A DNA stretch of 64,000 nt, taken from NCBI GenBank assembly GCA_050699875.1, contig JBOHFX010000034.1, positions 3,815-67,814 on the forward strand, given 5' to 3'. The DNA comes from GCA-003244245 sp050699875 (lineage in GTDB: Bacteria; Actinomycetota; Actinomycetes; Mycobacteriales; Pseudonocardiaceae). Positions 1 through 9,497 of the stretch are shown piece after piece. The translations under genes were made by a program, and so were the position numbers. How positions within the stretch are numbered: the stretch's first letter is position 1; each line of letters begins with the position of its first letter. The notes under the pieces are model-generated. The model ran no database searches and was not told where the DNA came from. It was given only the letters and a program-made list of their open reading frames with translations.

Positions 1-41
1 CGGTCGCGAAGCTCCATACTTCCGCGTCTACGCTTGGGTGC

Positions 42-347
42 ATGGACGCACTGGCGGGGCTGCTGGAAGGGCCGCGAGCCAGGGACGCGTTCGTGCTGCG
101 GTCAATGCAGGATCCACCCTGGTCCGTGCGGGTGCAGGACAAGGCGCCACTGAGCATCGTGGCCATCGTGCGTGGCGACCCGTGGGTGGTTCCCGACCGC
201 GGTGACGCGGTGCGGCTGCATCCCGAGGACGTCGCGATCATGCGTGGCCCCGATTCGTACACCTTCACCGACGGTTCGGCCGGCCACACCGACCGGATCA
301 GCGGCAGACCGGTTCGGCAGAGCTTACGCGGAACATACAAAGGCTGA
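42..347 (+). pseudogene. AraC-family regulator, N-terminal cupin fragment
   Basis: The first ~75 residues (starting MDALAGLLEGPRARDAF, with DPPWSVRVQDKAPLSIVAIVRG and later HPEDVAIMRGPDSYTFTD) follow the cupin_6 sensor domain that opens many actinobacterial AraC-type regulators. After TDGSAGHTD the resemblance ends and the frame stops at 101 residues, so the rest of the cupin and the whole C-terminal AraC DNA-binding domain (about 200 residues) are missing. I see no continuation in another frame before the next gene at 595. It is most likely a deletion remnant; an expressed cupin-only protein is less likely. Confidence 0.6.
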
Positions 348-594
348 ACTCTAGGCGCATGGTCTGGTTCGTTCGTTCGGCGTAGCTGCACCATTCAGTT
401 CGCCAGCGCATCCGCATTCGTCGGTAGCGCGGCGATATCCGCTGACCCCGCCGCCCGGAGACGATGTTCGCGTACGGCCGACGACAGACTCTGGAAGCAC
501 GCGGGTCATCGACGCCTGTTCCGCGGCGGCGAAGAGGGCGGCGGGGGAAGTAGCACCGCGGTGTAGACGCACCTCGTCAATAAGGGAAGGACGA

Positions 595-870
595 ATGAAT
601 ACGAATCAGTCGGGCCAGTCCCGGTCCGAGCGCGAGCCGGTCCGACTGGGTATCGAGCCGATGAACCTCATTTGGCTGGTCGTGTCGGCGTTCTGCCTCG
701 GCGTCATGTCTGTCACGCTTATGTTCTTTTTCACAGATCAGATCAGGTGGGTCTCGGCCTTCTGGGTCGGTCAGCCGGTGACCGGACTCATTGTTGCGCT
801 CGGTGTCACGGAACTACTCGTGCAGCGCCGGCGTCGAAGGGCACGGCGAGCCACCGACCCGCCAGCTTGA
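595..870 (+). CDS. Small two-TM membrane protein
   Basis: A 91-residue protein of unknown function. The ATG follows a good ribosome site (gggaagga, about 5 nt upstream). A polar N-terminus (~22 residues) is followed by two hydrophobic segments (about residues 24-47, LIWLVVSAFCLGVMSVTLMF, and 54-73, WVGQPVTGLIVALGVTELL) and a strongly basic tail (QRRRRRARR), which predicts a hairpin with both ends in the cytoplasm by the positive-inside rule. No family is recognised. It stands alone, with a 247-bp gene-free stretch upstream in which I see nothing recognisable. Confidence 0.6.
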   Translation: MNTNQSGQSRSEREPVRLGIEPMNLIWLVVSAFCLGVMSVTLMFFFTDQIRWVSAFWVGQPVTGLIVALGVTELLVQRRRRRARRATDPPA

Positions 871-908
871 CCACAGTTTGCGGAACGGCGCCGGCCGCAC
901 CGCGTGCG

Positions 909-1460
909 ATGCTTACCGTTGTGGTCCGACTCGTCCGCGCGGAGCTGGCGCTGATGGACGCTGCGCTGGCCGGGGATGACGTCCTCGCCCGTGCGCTCGG
1001 TCATGATGTCGTGGCGGGCTGGGCGACGTTTACCGATGCGCTGCGACCCACCCGAGATGCGGTGGCCGCGGACCCTCAAGGTGCGGCCTGGGGGCCGCGC
1101 CTTTTCGTCGCAGGCGACCCGGCGGAGTTGGTTGGCTGGGGTGGCTTCAAGGGACCGCCCAACGACGGCGTGGTGGAGCTCGGCTACGAGATCGCCGAGA
1201 GTCGGCGGGGATGTGGCCTTGCGACTGCGGCGACCCGAGCGATGCTCGCCGAGGCGTTCGCCGATGAGCGGGTCACGTCCGTGATCGCCCACACGCTCGC
1301 CGAGCGCAACGCCTCGAACCACGTCCTCGAGAAGGTCGGCTTCCGGTACGACGGACAAGCACAGGAAAACCATGAGGTCGTCTGGCGTTTCGCGCTCGCA
1401 CGCACGGCCGGCGGCGCTCCGGCGCTTGCGCCACGCTCCTCACCTGGCGGGCAGGCCTAA
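909..1460 (+). CDS. GNAT-family N-acetyltransferase
   Basis: A 183-residue GNAT acetyltransferase, predicted to transfer an acetyl group from acetyl-CoA to a small molecule or protein N-terminus; the substrate is unknown. The acetyl-CoA-binding motif A region reads VELGYEIAESRRGCGLATAA (R/Q-x-x-G-x-G/A type loop), followed by AHTLAERNASNHVLEKVGF, the RimJ-like asparagine/leucine helix with the terminal strand. The start at ATG 909 is chosen because homologous proteins begin shortly before RAELALMDAALAGDD; GTG 921 is a plausible alternative and neither has a clear Shine-Dalgarno sequence. The 3' end overlaps the convergent GH31 gene by 21 bp. Confidence 0.8.
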   Translation: MLTVVVRLVRAELALMDAALAGDDVLARALGHDVVAGWATFTDALRPTRDAVAADPQGAAWGPRLFVAGDPAELVGWGGFKGPPNDGVVELGYEIAESRRGCGLATAATRAMLAEAFADERVTSVIAHTLAERNASNHVLEKVGFRYDGQAQENHEVVWRFALARTAGGAPALAPRSSPGGQA

Positions 1461-3296
1461 CGTGGCCGGTGGCGGCAGCGCAAGGTGCGCGCCTTCGCGG
1501 GTGAACAGCGGGATCTGCTGCACGGGCGCGTCGGTGCTGATCCAGCGACCACCGGTGATCACGTCGCCGGTCCAATAATCGCGCCAACGCCCCGCAGGCA
1601 GGTACACCGGACGATTCCGTGCCCGCTCTGTGACCACTGGCGCGACCAGGAGGTCCGCGCCGAGCAGGTAGGCATCCTCCACGGTCCAGGCCACCGGGTC
1701 CGCCGGCGCGGCCAGCCACAGCGGCCGGATCAGCGGCAGGCCGGTCCGGCTGGCCTCCTCCGCGAGGCCATGCAGGTACGGCACCAGCGCCTGGTGCAGC
1801 CGCGCGTACCCGGCGAAGGTCGCGAGGGTGTCCCTGCTACTGAACACGCCGACCGGGTCGGCCTGAGCACCGAGCATGTCGCGCATCACCGGGGACAGTG
1901 CCCCCAGCTGCGTCCAGCGGGTCCACAGCTCGACGTCGCGTGAGCCGTCACCGTCGAAGAATCCGGCGATGTCCGGGCCCCAGTACGGCCAGCCGGAGAT
2001 CGACCCGGACAGCATCGCCGGGAGCACGCTGCCGATACCAGTCTGCCGGTCCCAGGAGCGGTGCTGGTCGCCGGTGAACCGGCCGGTGACGCTGCCCTGG
2101 GAACCGGTGTAGCCCGCACGGGCGAAGAACGCCGTCGCCCCCGGCTTGACGTCCTGCGCCGCCTCCCTGGCCGCCTGGGCGTAGCGCACCGGGTAAGCGT
2201 TGTGCACCATCGCCCCCGGCTCCTCGCTGGCGTAGATCCCGTCGACCGGAGCGCCTTCCCCGTAGTCCTGCATCGCGCCGTCGAAACCTACGATGCCCAG
2301 GGCGTGCCGCACCCGGTCTTGCCACCACGCGACGGCGTCGGCGTTGGTGAAGTCGAGGTAGGCCCGCCGGTCACCGCCCATCCACGGTTCGGTGAACACC
2401 GGTTCGGACGGGGTGCCCACCAGATAGCCCAGTTTGCGCGCCTCGGTGAACCCCGGCCGTCCGGGGACCAGGAAGGGGTTGAGGTAGCCGAGCACGGCCA
2501 GACCCTCGCGCTGCAACTCGTCGATCAGCCCGGGCAGATCGGGGTAGTTGCCAGGCGGCACTGTGCCGTGGATCTGCCAGGGCCAACCCCACCCCGACCC
2601 GTCATCCATCGCGTCGTAGATCCACACCGCGTCCAGCGGAACGTTCGCGTCGGCCAGCCGGCGCACATCGGCCAGCACCCGGTCGTGACCACCGATCAGG
2701 CATTTCCACACACCCAACCCCCACCGCGGAGGCAGCGGGGGCAATCCCACCAGCCTCGCGTGCGACTGCAACACCGCGGCCGGGTCGGGACCGGTGATGA
2801 CGTGGACGGGCAGTTCGGCAGTGCTGGCGGTGATCTCTACTCGGTCTGAGCTGCGCAGGTCGTACTGGACCATCGCGGTGGTGTCGAGCAGCAACCCGTA
2901 TCCACGGCTGGACAGCAGGAACGGCGTGGGTGAGTAGCTCGTCGCGGCGTCTGCGCGCCCGGCCCGGTCCTCGCTCCAGTTGTGCAGCAGTTGCCCGTTC
3001 AGCGTTAGCGGTCCCATCCGTTCGCCCAGGCCGAAGAACCGCTCGCCAGCAGCGACCTCCAGGCGCAACCGCACCTGTTTCGCCGCCGAGCGCACGACGG
3101 TGGTGCCAACCCCGTCGAACTGCTTCGAGGGCTGCCCGCCGATGGCGGCGACCAGCTTGAACGGGTCGAGGTGCTGCCAGGTGAGAGGGGCCGGGATGGT
3201 TTGAGCGCCGGTCAGCAGGCCGAGTAGTACGGGAAGGACGACGACTGCGGTGGCAACGCGCGCAAGGCGGCACCGCCGGCGGGGACGATCCGACAC
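1440..3296 (-). CDS. Secreted glycoside hydrolase family 31
   Basis: A 618-residue GH31 enzyme (alpha-glucosidase/alpha-xylosidase/sulfoquinovosidase superfamily). The GTG start follows AAGGAGA. The N-terminus has a basic stretch (RPRRRCRLAR) and a hydrophobic segment (VATAVVVLPVLLGLLTG), consistent with a secretion signal. The central (beta/alpha)8 barrel carries the catalytic nucleophile region GFDGAMQDYGEG (Asp before Tyr-Gly-Glu) and the acid/base region GRFTGDQHRSWD. The nucleophile context QDYGE differs from the WxDMNE motif of typical alpha-glucosidases, so substrate specificity cannot be assigned and alpha-glucosidase is only the family default. It is monocistronic and convergent with the GNAT gene. 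No sugar transporter is adjacent. Confidence 0.88.
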   Translation of the reverse strand: MSDRPRRRCRLARVATAVVVLPVLLGLLTGAQTIPAPLTWQHLDPFKLVAAIGGQPSKQFDGVGTTVVRSAAKQVRLRLEVAAGERFFGLGERMGPLTLNGQLLHNWSEDRAGRADAATSYSPTPFLLSSRGYGLLLDTTAMVQYDLRSSDRVEITASTAELPVHVITGPDPAAVLQSHARLVGLPPLPPRWGLGVWKCLIGGHDRVLADVRRLADANVPLDAVWIYDAMDDGSGWGWPWQIHGTVPPGNYPDLPGLIDELQREGLAVLGYLNPFLVPGRPGFTEARKLGYLVGTPSEPVFTEPWMGGDRRAYLDFTNADAVAWWQDRVRHALGIVGFDGAMQDYGEGAPVDGIYASEEPGAMVHNAYPVRYAQAAREAAQDVKPGATAFFARAGYTGSQGSVTGRFTGDQHRSWDRQTGIGSVLPAMLSGSISGWPYWGPDIAGFFDGDGSRDVELWTRWTQLGALSPVMRDMLGAQADPVGVFSSRDTLATFAGYARLHQALVPYLHGLAEEASRTGLPLIRPLWLAAPADPVAWTVEDAYLLGADLLVAPVVTERARNRPVYLPAGRWRDYWTGDVITGGRWISTDAPVQQIPLFTREGAHLALPPPATLGLPAR

Positions 3297-3598
3297 TCCA
3301 TCTCCTTCGCCCCCTTTCCGCTGCCACGACTTGGTTTGGGACGCCTTGGCTTGCGGCGCGCCTCACCGACGGCAGCCGTCCCCGAAAGCGGCCATCCGTA
3401 TCCGGCCAGCAGGCTAGGGCCACGGTCGCGGTTGGCGAATCGGCCGTTCGGTGCACGTGCGCTGTGGCGACGCCGGCACGCGGCAAGCTGCCGCCGTCGA
3501 GACGATTGGCGACATTGAGTCCCTGAAGGCTGCTGATGCCGACACGCCGGGGCACGGGGGGCCCTGACCGGACACGCCGGGTCGAGCCCAAACAATAT

Positions 3599-3739
3599 CT
3601 GTCCACATCCGTGCACGGGCCTCTGAGCTGGTAGAACGCCATCATTCCAGGGAAGTTTCCCCAGGTTGTCCCCAACCATCCACCGTTACGCGCGCAGGGT
3701 AGGGCGACTCGTCCGGAGGGTGTCCCCAGGCTGTCCCCA
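3599..3739. promoter_or_regulatory. DnaA-box-like cluster upstream of dnaB
   Basis: The 610-bp gene-free stretch between the GH31 gene and dnaB contains four 9-mers close to the actinobacterial DnaA box (TTGTCCACA): ctgtccaca at 3599-3607, ttgtcccca at 3666-3674, gtgtcccca at 3720-3728 and ctgtcccca at 3731-3739. Only the first is a good match; the other three share a C for A change. They could be DnaA sites controlling dnaB or another repeated operator. The rest of the gap shows no gene or RNA that I can recognise. Confidence 0.25.
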
Positions 3740-3906
3740 GCCGCAGCCTTCTCGGGCTTGCTCGACCTCGCAGGCCCCCCCTAACCTCGCCCGACGCGCC
3801 TGGGCCAGCGGGATGCGAGGCCGGCTGGACCCGAATTTGTCGGTGCCATCGGGGAACATGCGTTCGACAGACGTCGGGCAGTCGGGGGAAGGGGAGGTAC
3901 GCAGGG

Positions 3907-6561
3907 GTGGCGCTGGTTGACGACCGTGGCGTGCGATTCGAGGACAATGGACAGACCTTCGACCGGCAGCCGCCGCAAGACATCACGGCTGAGCAATCCG
4001 TGCTCGGTGGGATGCTGCTGTCCAAGGACGCCATCGCCGACGTGGTCGAGGTGCTGCGGCCGGGCGACTTCTATCGCCCTGCGCACCAGGCCGTGTTCAA
4101 CTGCATCCTCGATCTGTACGGGCGCGGCGAGCCGGCTGACCCGGTCACCGTCTCCGCCGAGTTGGAACGCCGTGGTGAGCTGCTCCGGGTTGGTGGAGCG
4201 CCGTACCTGCACACGCTGATCTCGACCGTGCCGACCGCAGCCAATGCGGGGTACTACGCCGAGATCGTCGGGAGCAAGTCGGTGTTGCGCCGCCTGGTGG
4301 AGGCCGGCACCCGGATTGTCCAGCTCGGTTACCACGGGGCCGACGGCGCCGACGTGGACGAGGTGGTGGATCGCGCCCAGGCCGCGGTCTACGAAGTCAC
4401 CGAGCGGCGAATGAGCGAGGACTACATCGCTCTGGAGGAATTGCTCCAGCCCACCATGGACGAGATCGATGCAATCGCGTCCCGGGGCGGCGCCTCAGTT
4501 GGCGTGCCCACCGGGTTTGCCGACCTCGATGAGGTGACCAACGGTCTGCATCCCGGCCAGATGGTGATCATCGCGGCTCGCCCCGGGATTGGCAAGTCCA
4601 CCCTGGGTTTGGATCTCGCACGCTCCTGCTCGGTTACCCACGGTATGGCGAGCGTGATCTTCTCGCTGGAGATGAGCCGCACCGAGATCGTGATGCGGCT
4701 GCTGTCCGCCGAGGCCAGGATCCGGTTGTCGGACATGCGGTCTGGCCGGATGAGCGATGACGACTGGACCCGGTTGGCCCGGCGGATGGGCGAGATCAGC
4801 GAGGCACCGCTGTTCATCGACGACTCGCCGAACATGACGATGATGGAGATCCGGGCCAAGGCGAGGCGGCTCAAGCAGCGCAACGACTTGCGCTTGATCA
4901 TCGTGGACTACATGCAGCTGATGACCTCGGGCAAGAAGGTCGAGTCCCGCCAGCAGGAGGTCAGCGAGTTCTCCCGGCACCTCAAGCTGCTGGCCAAGGA
5001 GCTCGAAGTCCCCGTCGTGACGATCTCACAGCTCAACCGTGGCCCGGAGCAGCGCACCGACAAGAAACCGATGCTCGCCGACCTGCGTGAGTCCGGCTGC
5101 CTCACCGCCGGTACCCGGATCCTGCGCGCCGACACCGGCGCCGAGGTCACCCTTGGCGAACTGCTAGCCAGCGGCGACCGCGATGTCCCGGTGTGGTCCA
5201 TGGACGAAAACTTGCGGCTGATAGCTCGGCCGTTGACGCACGCCTTCCCGAGCGGAACGAAAGAGACGTTCCGGGTTACCCTCTGCTCCGGACGCATCGT
5301 CGAGGCGACGGCGAACCACCCGTTCTTGACCGTTGACGGCTGGCTGCCTTTGGGTGAGCTCACCGATGGCTCCCGAGTGGCGGTACCGCGATCCGTACCC
5401 GAGCCGCTCCAGGTACGCGCCTGGCCCGAATCCCACGTGGTCTTGCTCGCTCATCTGCTCGGCGACGGGTCGTTCGTGCGGCGGCAGCCGCTACGCTACG
5501 CGAGCACCGACGAGGCCAATCTCCAAGCTGTGTCCGAAGCCGCCGCGACGTTCGGCGTCACGGCAGTTCGCGACGATTACGAGGCCGCCCGGTGCACCTC
5601 GCTACGACTCCCTGCACCCTTCCGGCTCACCCACGGCAAGCGCAACCCCATCGCGGTCTGGCTCGACGAACTGGGTCTATTCGGGCTCCGCAGCTATGAA
5701 AAGTATGTTCCTGACGAGGTGTTTGGGCTACCTCGCGCACAGGTGGCGTTGTTCTTGCGCCACCTGTGGGCGACCGATGGCTGCATTCGGCACCCGAACG
5801 GCTCTGATCGGCGTGTTCAGATCTACTACTCGACGACGAGCCGGCGCCTGGCTGACGACGTGGGACATCTGTTGCTGCGAGTCGGTGTACTAGCCCGGAT
5901 TCACGTGGCTCGTAAGTCCGGGTATCGCGACAGCTACCACGTCAGCGTTACCGGCCTCGACAATCAGCGCACGTTCCTGTCTGACGTGGGATGCCACGGT
6001 GCCCGCGGAACAGCCGCAGCCTTCGCCTTGCAAATGCTGCACGGGCTAGCGGGCAACACGAACGTCGACACTGTTCCCGCTGAGGTGTGGGAGCGGGTCC
6101 GCTCGATTCTCGCCGAGCGTGGCATGACGCATCGCGTCTTCGCGGCCGCAATCGACACAAGGTTCTGTGGCAGTACCTTATGGAAGCACAGCGTAGGCCG
6201 GGCCAGTTTGAGACGGATTGCCGCCGTTCTCGAGGATTCGAAGCTTCATCTGCTTGCCACTAATCATGTATTCTGGGACGAGATTCGTTCTATACAGAGC
6301 ATCGGTGAGCAGCCCGTCTACGATGCCACGGTTCTGGATACGCACAATTTTGTAGCCAACGGCATCGTTTTGCATAACAGCTTGGAGCAAGATGCGGATA
6401 TGGTCATGCTGATTCACCGGCCCGACGCGTGGGAACGGGACGATCCCCGGGCCGGTGAGGCGGACCTGATCCTCGCCAAACATCGCAACGGGCCGACCAC
6501 GACGGTGACCGTGGCCCATCAACTGCACTACAGCCGCTTCTTCGACATGGCCCGGGGTTAG
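3907..6561 (+). CDS. dnaB: Replicative DNA helicase DnaB, intein-containing
   Basis: An 884-codon precursor of the hexameric replicative helicase that unwinds DNA ahead of the replisome. The N-extein (1-397) holds the DnaB N-terminal domain (QDITAEQSVLGGMLLSKDAI) and the RecA-like motor, with Walker A ARPGIGKST near residue 225 and Walker B LRLIIVDYMQL near 330. An intein occupies residues 398-824. The C-extein (825-884) resumes at SLEQDADMVMLIHRPD. After splicing the mature helicase is about 457 residues, normal for the family. The GTG start at 3907 gives the usual short acidic lead (VDDRGVRFEDNGQTFDR). Unlike the common actinobacterial arrangement, no rpsF-ssb-rpsR-rplI genes lie immediately upstream. 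Confidence 0.97.
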   Translation: MALVDDRGVRFEDNGQTFDRQPPQDITAEQSVLGGMLLSKDAIADVVEVLRPGDFYRPAHQAVFNCILDLYGRGEPADPVTVSAELERRGELLRVGGAPYLHTLISTVPTAANAGYYAEIVGSKSVLRRLVEAGTRIVQLGYHGADGADVDEVVDRAQAAVYEVTERRMSEDYIALEELLQPTMDEIDAIASRGGASVGVPTGFADLDEVTNGLHPGQMVIIAARPGIGKSTLGLDLARSCSVTHGMASVIFSLEMSRTEIVMRLLSAEARIRLSDMRSGRMSDDDWTRLARRMGEISEAPLFIDDSPNMTMMEIRAKARRLKQRNDLRLIIVDYMQLMTSGKKVESRQQEVSEFSRHLKLLAKELEVPVVTISQLNRGPEQRTDKKPMLADLRESGCLTAGTRILRADTGAEVTLGELLASGDRDVPVWSMDENLRLIARPLTHAFPSGTKETFRVTLCSGRIVEATANHPFLTVDGWLPLGELTDGSRVAVPRSVPEPLQVRAWPESHVVLLAHLLGDGSFVRRQPLRYASTDEANLQAVSEAAATFGVTAVRDDYEAARCTSLRLPAPFRLTHGKRNPIAVWLDELGLFGLRSYEKYVPDEVFGLPRAQVALFLRHLWATDGCIRHPNGSDRRVQIYYSTTSRRLADDVGHLLLRVGVLARIHVARKSGYRDSYHVSVTGLDNQRTFLSDVGCHGARGTAAAFALQMLHGLAGNTNVDTVPAEVWERVRSILAERGMTHRVFAAAIDTRFCGSTLWKHSVGRASLRRIAAVLEDSKLHLLATNHVFWDEIRSIQSIGEQPVYDATVLDTHNFVANGIVLHNSLEQDADMVMLIHRPDAWERDDPRAGEADLILAKHRNGPTTTVTVAHQLHYSRFFDMARG
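5098..6378 (+). mobile_element. DnaB intein with LAGLIDADG homing endonuclease
   Basis: A 427-residue in-frame intervening protein sequence. It begins with Cys398 (CLTAGTRILRADTG, splicing block A), has block B with TxxH-type residues (VEATANHPFLTVDGW), and ends in VLDTHNFVANGIVLHN with the His-Asn terminus followed by Ser825 as the +1 nucleophile. Two dodecapeptide motifs mark a DOD endonuclease (LLAHLLGDGSF near 513-523 and LFLRHLWATDGCI near 615-627). A later segment (PAEVWERVRSILAERGMTHRVF) looks like a small helix-turn-helix insert. The insertion point, DLRESG/S, is a conserved ATPase-domain site used by DnaB inteins in other bacteria. All splicing residues appear intact, so it should splice. 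Confidence 0.95.
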
Positions 6562-6758
6562 AGATCAAGCGGTGTGGGTCTCAAGTTTGAGCTGGTGGCG
6601 TTGATGGGCGCGGTCGGCGGCTCGACCTGCGGTTTTCTGCGCCCGGTGACCTCGCCGCCGCGGACCGGCGAGTTGGACTGCCGTGAATCAGTTTCGAGTT
6701 CACCTTGGCGTGGTATCTCGTTACCTTTACCGAAATGTTCTCGTCACCGAGGGTCACC

Positions 6759-7094
6759 ATGGCTACGAAGAGCGAGCAAAGCCCGAAACCTGAGCCGAAC
6801 ACGCCGGCCGAGCGAGTCAGCAGCGAGACCAGCCAACCCCGTACCGCGACAGTGAACCTGCCGTTCGTCACAGCCCAGTTCCGCAAGCCCGAGATCGACT
6901 TGGGCTCGGCAGTAGGGGCGGTGCGCTCGTTGCTGCCCACGCCGATGGGTGCCGTGTACTACGGGGGCCTGGCCGCGCTGGCCGCATTCTCGGTGATCGA
7001 CTGGCCGGTGGCGGCGGCGATCGGCATCGGAACCGAGATCGCCCGTAGGGGGGCCGTCGAACAGCGGCCGCAGCCTGCCGCGATCACGGCTTAG
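6759..7094 (+). CDS. Small membrane-associated protein next to P-type ATPase relic
   Basis: A 111-residue protein starting at ATG 6759 (MATKSEQSPKPEPN). A polar, Pro/Glu/Ser-rich N-terminal half is followed by a hydrophobic C-terminal half (PMGAVYYGGLAALAAFSVI then DWPVAAAIGIGTEIARR) that could form one or two membrane segments. Proteins of this layout are found beside CtpI-like P-type ATPases in Pseudonocardiales, and here the ATPase relic begins about 70 bp downstream. The function is unknown. An in-frame upstream ATG at 6705 would add 18 residues, but its sequence (MAWYLVTFTEMFSSPRVT) does not look like part of the protein. Confidence 0.6.
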   Translation: MATKSEQSPKPEPNTPAERVSSETSQPRTATVNLPFVTAQFRKPEIDLGSAVGAVRSLLPTPMGAVYYGGLAALAAFSVIDWPVAAAIGIGTEIARRGAVEQRPQPAAITA

Positions 7095-7166
7095 CCAGTT
7101 GCCTGCGGTGTACCTGCACCGCGCCTCGTCGATCTATACCTGGCCACCTTCGACGGCGGCCTGCCT

Positions 7167-9060
7167 GTGAAGCGGCTGCGTGGGCTGGCCTCGTGGGTTG
7201 CCGGCCCCGTGCCCGCACTGGCCACCGCGCCGGTGAACCGCCGATGGTGCAGTTCCGGCGAGCGCACCCACATGGAGGTCCGGGGAGTGCACCGTCCCGG
7301 CACCGATGCCGTGGCCCGCGAACTGGAACAGCGGCTCGGCGCGCTCGACGGCGTCCACGCCGTCGAGCTCAACGCCGTGCTGGGCCGGATCGCGGTCAAT
7401 CACGACCGCTCGTTGACCGCGGGCGAGCTGGCGCGGGTGATTGGCGTGGTGGAGGCCGCGTACGGGTTGGACAACGAGCCCAGTTGCGCTGCGAGCGCGT
7501 CGCACCCGGCCGACACCGCACCATTGACTCGGGAGCTCGTTTGCGCTGGCCACGAACGTGGCTGGCTTGGGGTACTGGGCCGCCGGGCGGGTGCTACCGC
7601 TGCCCCACATCCCTCCGCTGGTGTCCGCGCTGATATCCCTGGTGGATTACAGGCCTCGGCTGCGGGGGGAGGTGGAGGCGCGGCTGGGACCTATCGTGCA
7701 AAGCCACTCGATGTCGAGCCCCGCCCTGTCCCGCTGCCGGACGGCCCCGTCGAGCGGGTTGCCACGACGTCGGCTGTCCTCGCCATCACCGGCTACGCTG
7801 CGGTGTCGGCGGCCAGCCGGAACTCGGCACGTGCCCTCGGGGTCCTGCATGCCGGGTTGCCCAAGCCCGCCAAGGTCGGTCGCGACGCCTTCACCGCGCA
7901 GCTCGGCACGGATCTCTGCGCCGGCGGTGGTCTGCTACTCGATCCGGACGTGTTGCACCGGCTCGACCGGGTGGACACGGTGGTACTCGACGGCCACGCC
8001 TTGCTCACCGGTCGTCGGGTGGTCGATGAGGTGCTGGTGCTCGATCCGGGCTTGGACAGCGCCGAGCTGTTTGAACAGGCTCACGAACTGCTTGATCTGG
8101 CCCAGACCGATCTGGTCTCGGCGGGGAGCCGGCCGGGGCGTGATGGTCGGCGCACCGTTGCGCTGCCCGCAGGCCCCGACCAAGGTCCCCACGACGGGAG
8201 AACCGTCGATCTGCCCGCCGAAGCCCGCTGCGCCGCGGACGAGTGGTCAGCCCGCGGTGCCGCCGTGTTCGCTGTCCTGCGGAACTCGCGGCCGGTGGGC
8301 CTGGTCGGTGTCGTTGCAGAGCTAGACCCGCTCGCCGAGGCTGTGGTGACCGCCGCCGAGGCCGCGCCTTACAAGCCAGCGGGCACGTGGTGGCTGTGAT
8401 CTCAGCGCGTGACCGCTCGACGCTGGCGGCCGCAGACGTCGGAATTGGGATCCCGGACCGCTCAGGCACGCTGCCGTGGGGAGCGCACGCGATGTTCCCG
8501 GGCCTGGCCGAGGTGTGTGTGCTGCTGCGCGCCGTCGTCGCGGCCCGGCAGAACAGCCGCACCAACACGGCACTGTCCGTCGCCGGGTCGTCGGCGGGTG
8601 CGCTGCTCGCCGCGTTCGGCCCGGCAATCGGTTCAGGCGCGCGGGGCGCCTTCCCGGTTCACCTCGCCACCATGTTCGCGATCGCCGCAGGCACCTGGGC
8701 CGGTGCCGGCCCGGCCCGGCAGTCGGCACCGGTGGCGGTGGAGCGGACCCCGCTGCAGCCGCTTGGCTGCTCGCCAGGCCGGTGAGTCTTCCCGGGCAGG
8801 CGAATACGGCGGCCTTGGTCGCCCTGGTAGGGGCCCAGCTGGGCCAGACCGTGGCCGTGCGCGGTCGCACGCCGCTGGTGGTGGCCGCGGTCCTTGGGTC
8901 CGCGGCGCTGTTGGCGGTCACCGTGCAGATCTCGGGAGTGAGCCGGTTCTTCGGCTGCCGGCCACTGCTGCCGCACCAGTGGGGCATTGCACTGGGCTCG
9001 GCCGGTGCTGCCACCGTCGCGGCGTTGCTGTGGCAACACCTGAGCCGGCGGGCAAACTGA
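7167..9060 (+). pseudogene. CtpI-like cation P-type ATPase, degenerate
   Basis: A relic of a large CtpI-type transporter scattered over several frames. A heavy-metal-associated-like domain is readable from 7240 (THMEVRGVHRPGTDAVAREL, then LDGVHAVELNAVLGRIAVNH). A frameshift near 7550 continues the protein in the next frame (AGLGYWAAGRVLPLPHIPPL, then LRGEVEARLGPIV). The first frame resumes at 7740 (VERVATTSAVLAITGYAAVS) through VDTVVLDGHALLTGRRVVDE, the position of the DKTGTLTG phosphorylation motif, which is not conserved. Two more frame changes follow (AAADVGIGIPDRSGTLPWGA, then NTAALVALVGAQLGQTVAVR and a C-terminal membrane segment). About 630 codons remain of an expected ~1500, so large deletions have also occurred. 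It is non-functional. Confidence 0.85.
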
Positions 9061-9180
9061 GCCCTTCCCGTCACATGGGCTTCACCCAACGGCCATCCCG
9101 TGACTGCCCGCTGTCCACCCCGCCGACCTACCTTCGGCCTGGACTGAGCGAACTGCGCCCTTGTTGACCCGGGAGGAGTC

Positions 9181-9297
9181 ATGGCCGACTTCCTCGCGAC
9201 GCTGCTGGCCAGGTTCGCGGCAGCGCTGATCGAGGACCTCGTTATGCGCCTGGTACGCGCTGTGTTCCGCACCGCGCTCACCATTCCCGCCGCCTGA
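9181..9297 (+). CDS. 38-residue amphipathic small protein
   Basis: The short ORF MADFLATLLARFAAALIEDL... ends in TALTIPAA. It is supported by a strong ribosome site (gggaggag, 4 nt before the ATG), a clear start and helix-forming hydrophobic/charged periodicity. No family is recognised. It lies after the ATPase relic and could be a small membrane-associated peptide or a chance ORF; the ribosome site is the main argument for it. Confidence 0.45.
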   Translation: MADFLATLLARFAAALIEDLVMRLVRAVFRTALTIPAA

Positions 9298-9308
9298 GGC
9301 GCGGACGA

Positions 9309-9470
9309 TCAGCCTGGTTCACCGCGGCGCTTGCGATGGATCACCCATCCCAGGTCCACCATCGCCACCACCGCCAGCACCGCGAGCACCACGCCCAAGG
9401 CCATCAAGCCTGTTCCGGCGAGTGCCGCTGCCGGTTGCGCTTCCTCCAGCCGGGGCAACCTCACGGTCAC
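9309..9470 (-). CDS. Putative 53-residue single-TM protein
   Basis: A small ORF beginning VTVRLPRLEEAQPAAALAGT, with one strong hydrophobic segment (GLMALGVVLAVLAVVAMVDLGW) and a basic end (IHRKRRGEPG), a typical type of single-pass protein. The GTG start at 9470 is a choice among several GTGs; no clear ribosome site is present and only 27 bp separate it from the divergent inhibitor gene. The hydrophobic segment is the only evidence that it is real. Confidence 0.35.
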   Translation of the reverse strand: MTVRLPRLEEAQPAAALAGTGLMALGVVLAVLAVVAMVDLGWVIHRKRRGEPG

Positions 9471-9497
9471 AGGGTGCTGAGTGTGCGACGCTGAAGT

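Noticed and set aside
8322..9284. Minus-strand frame over the P-type ATPase relic
   Set aside because: Arg/Ala/Thr-rich shadow; the plus strand carries recognisable ATPase pieces.
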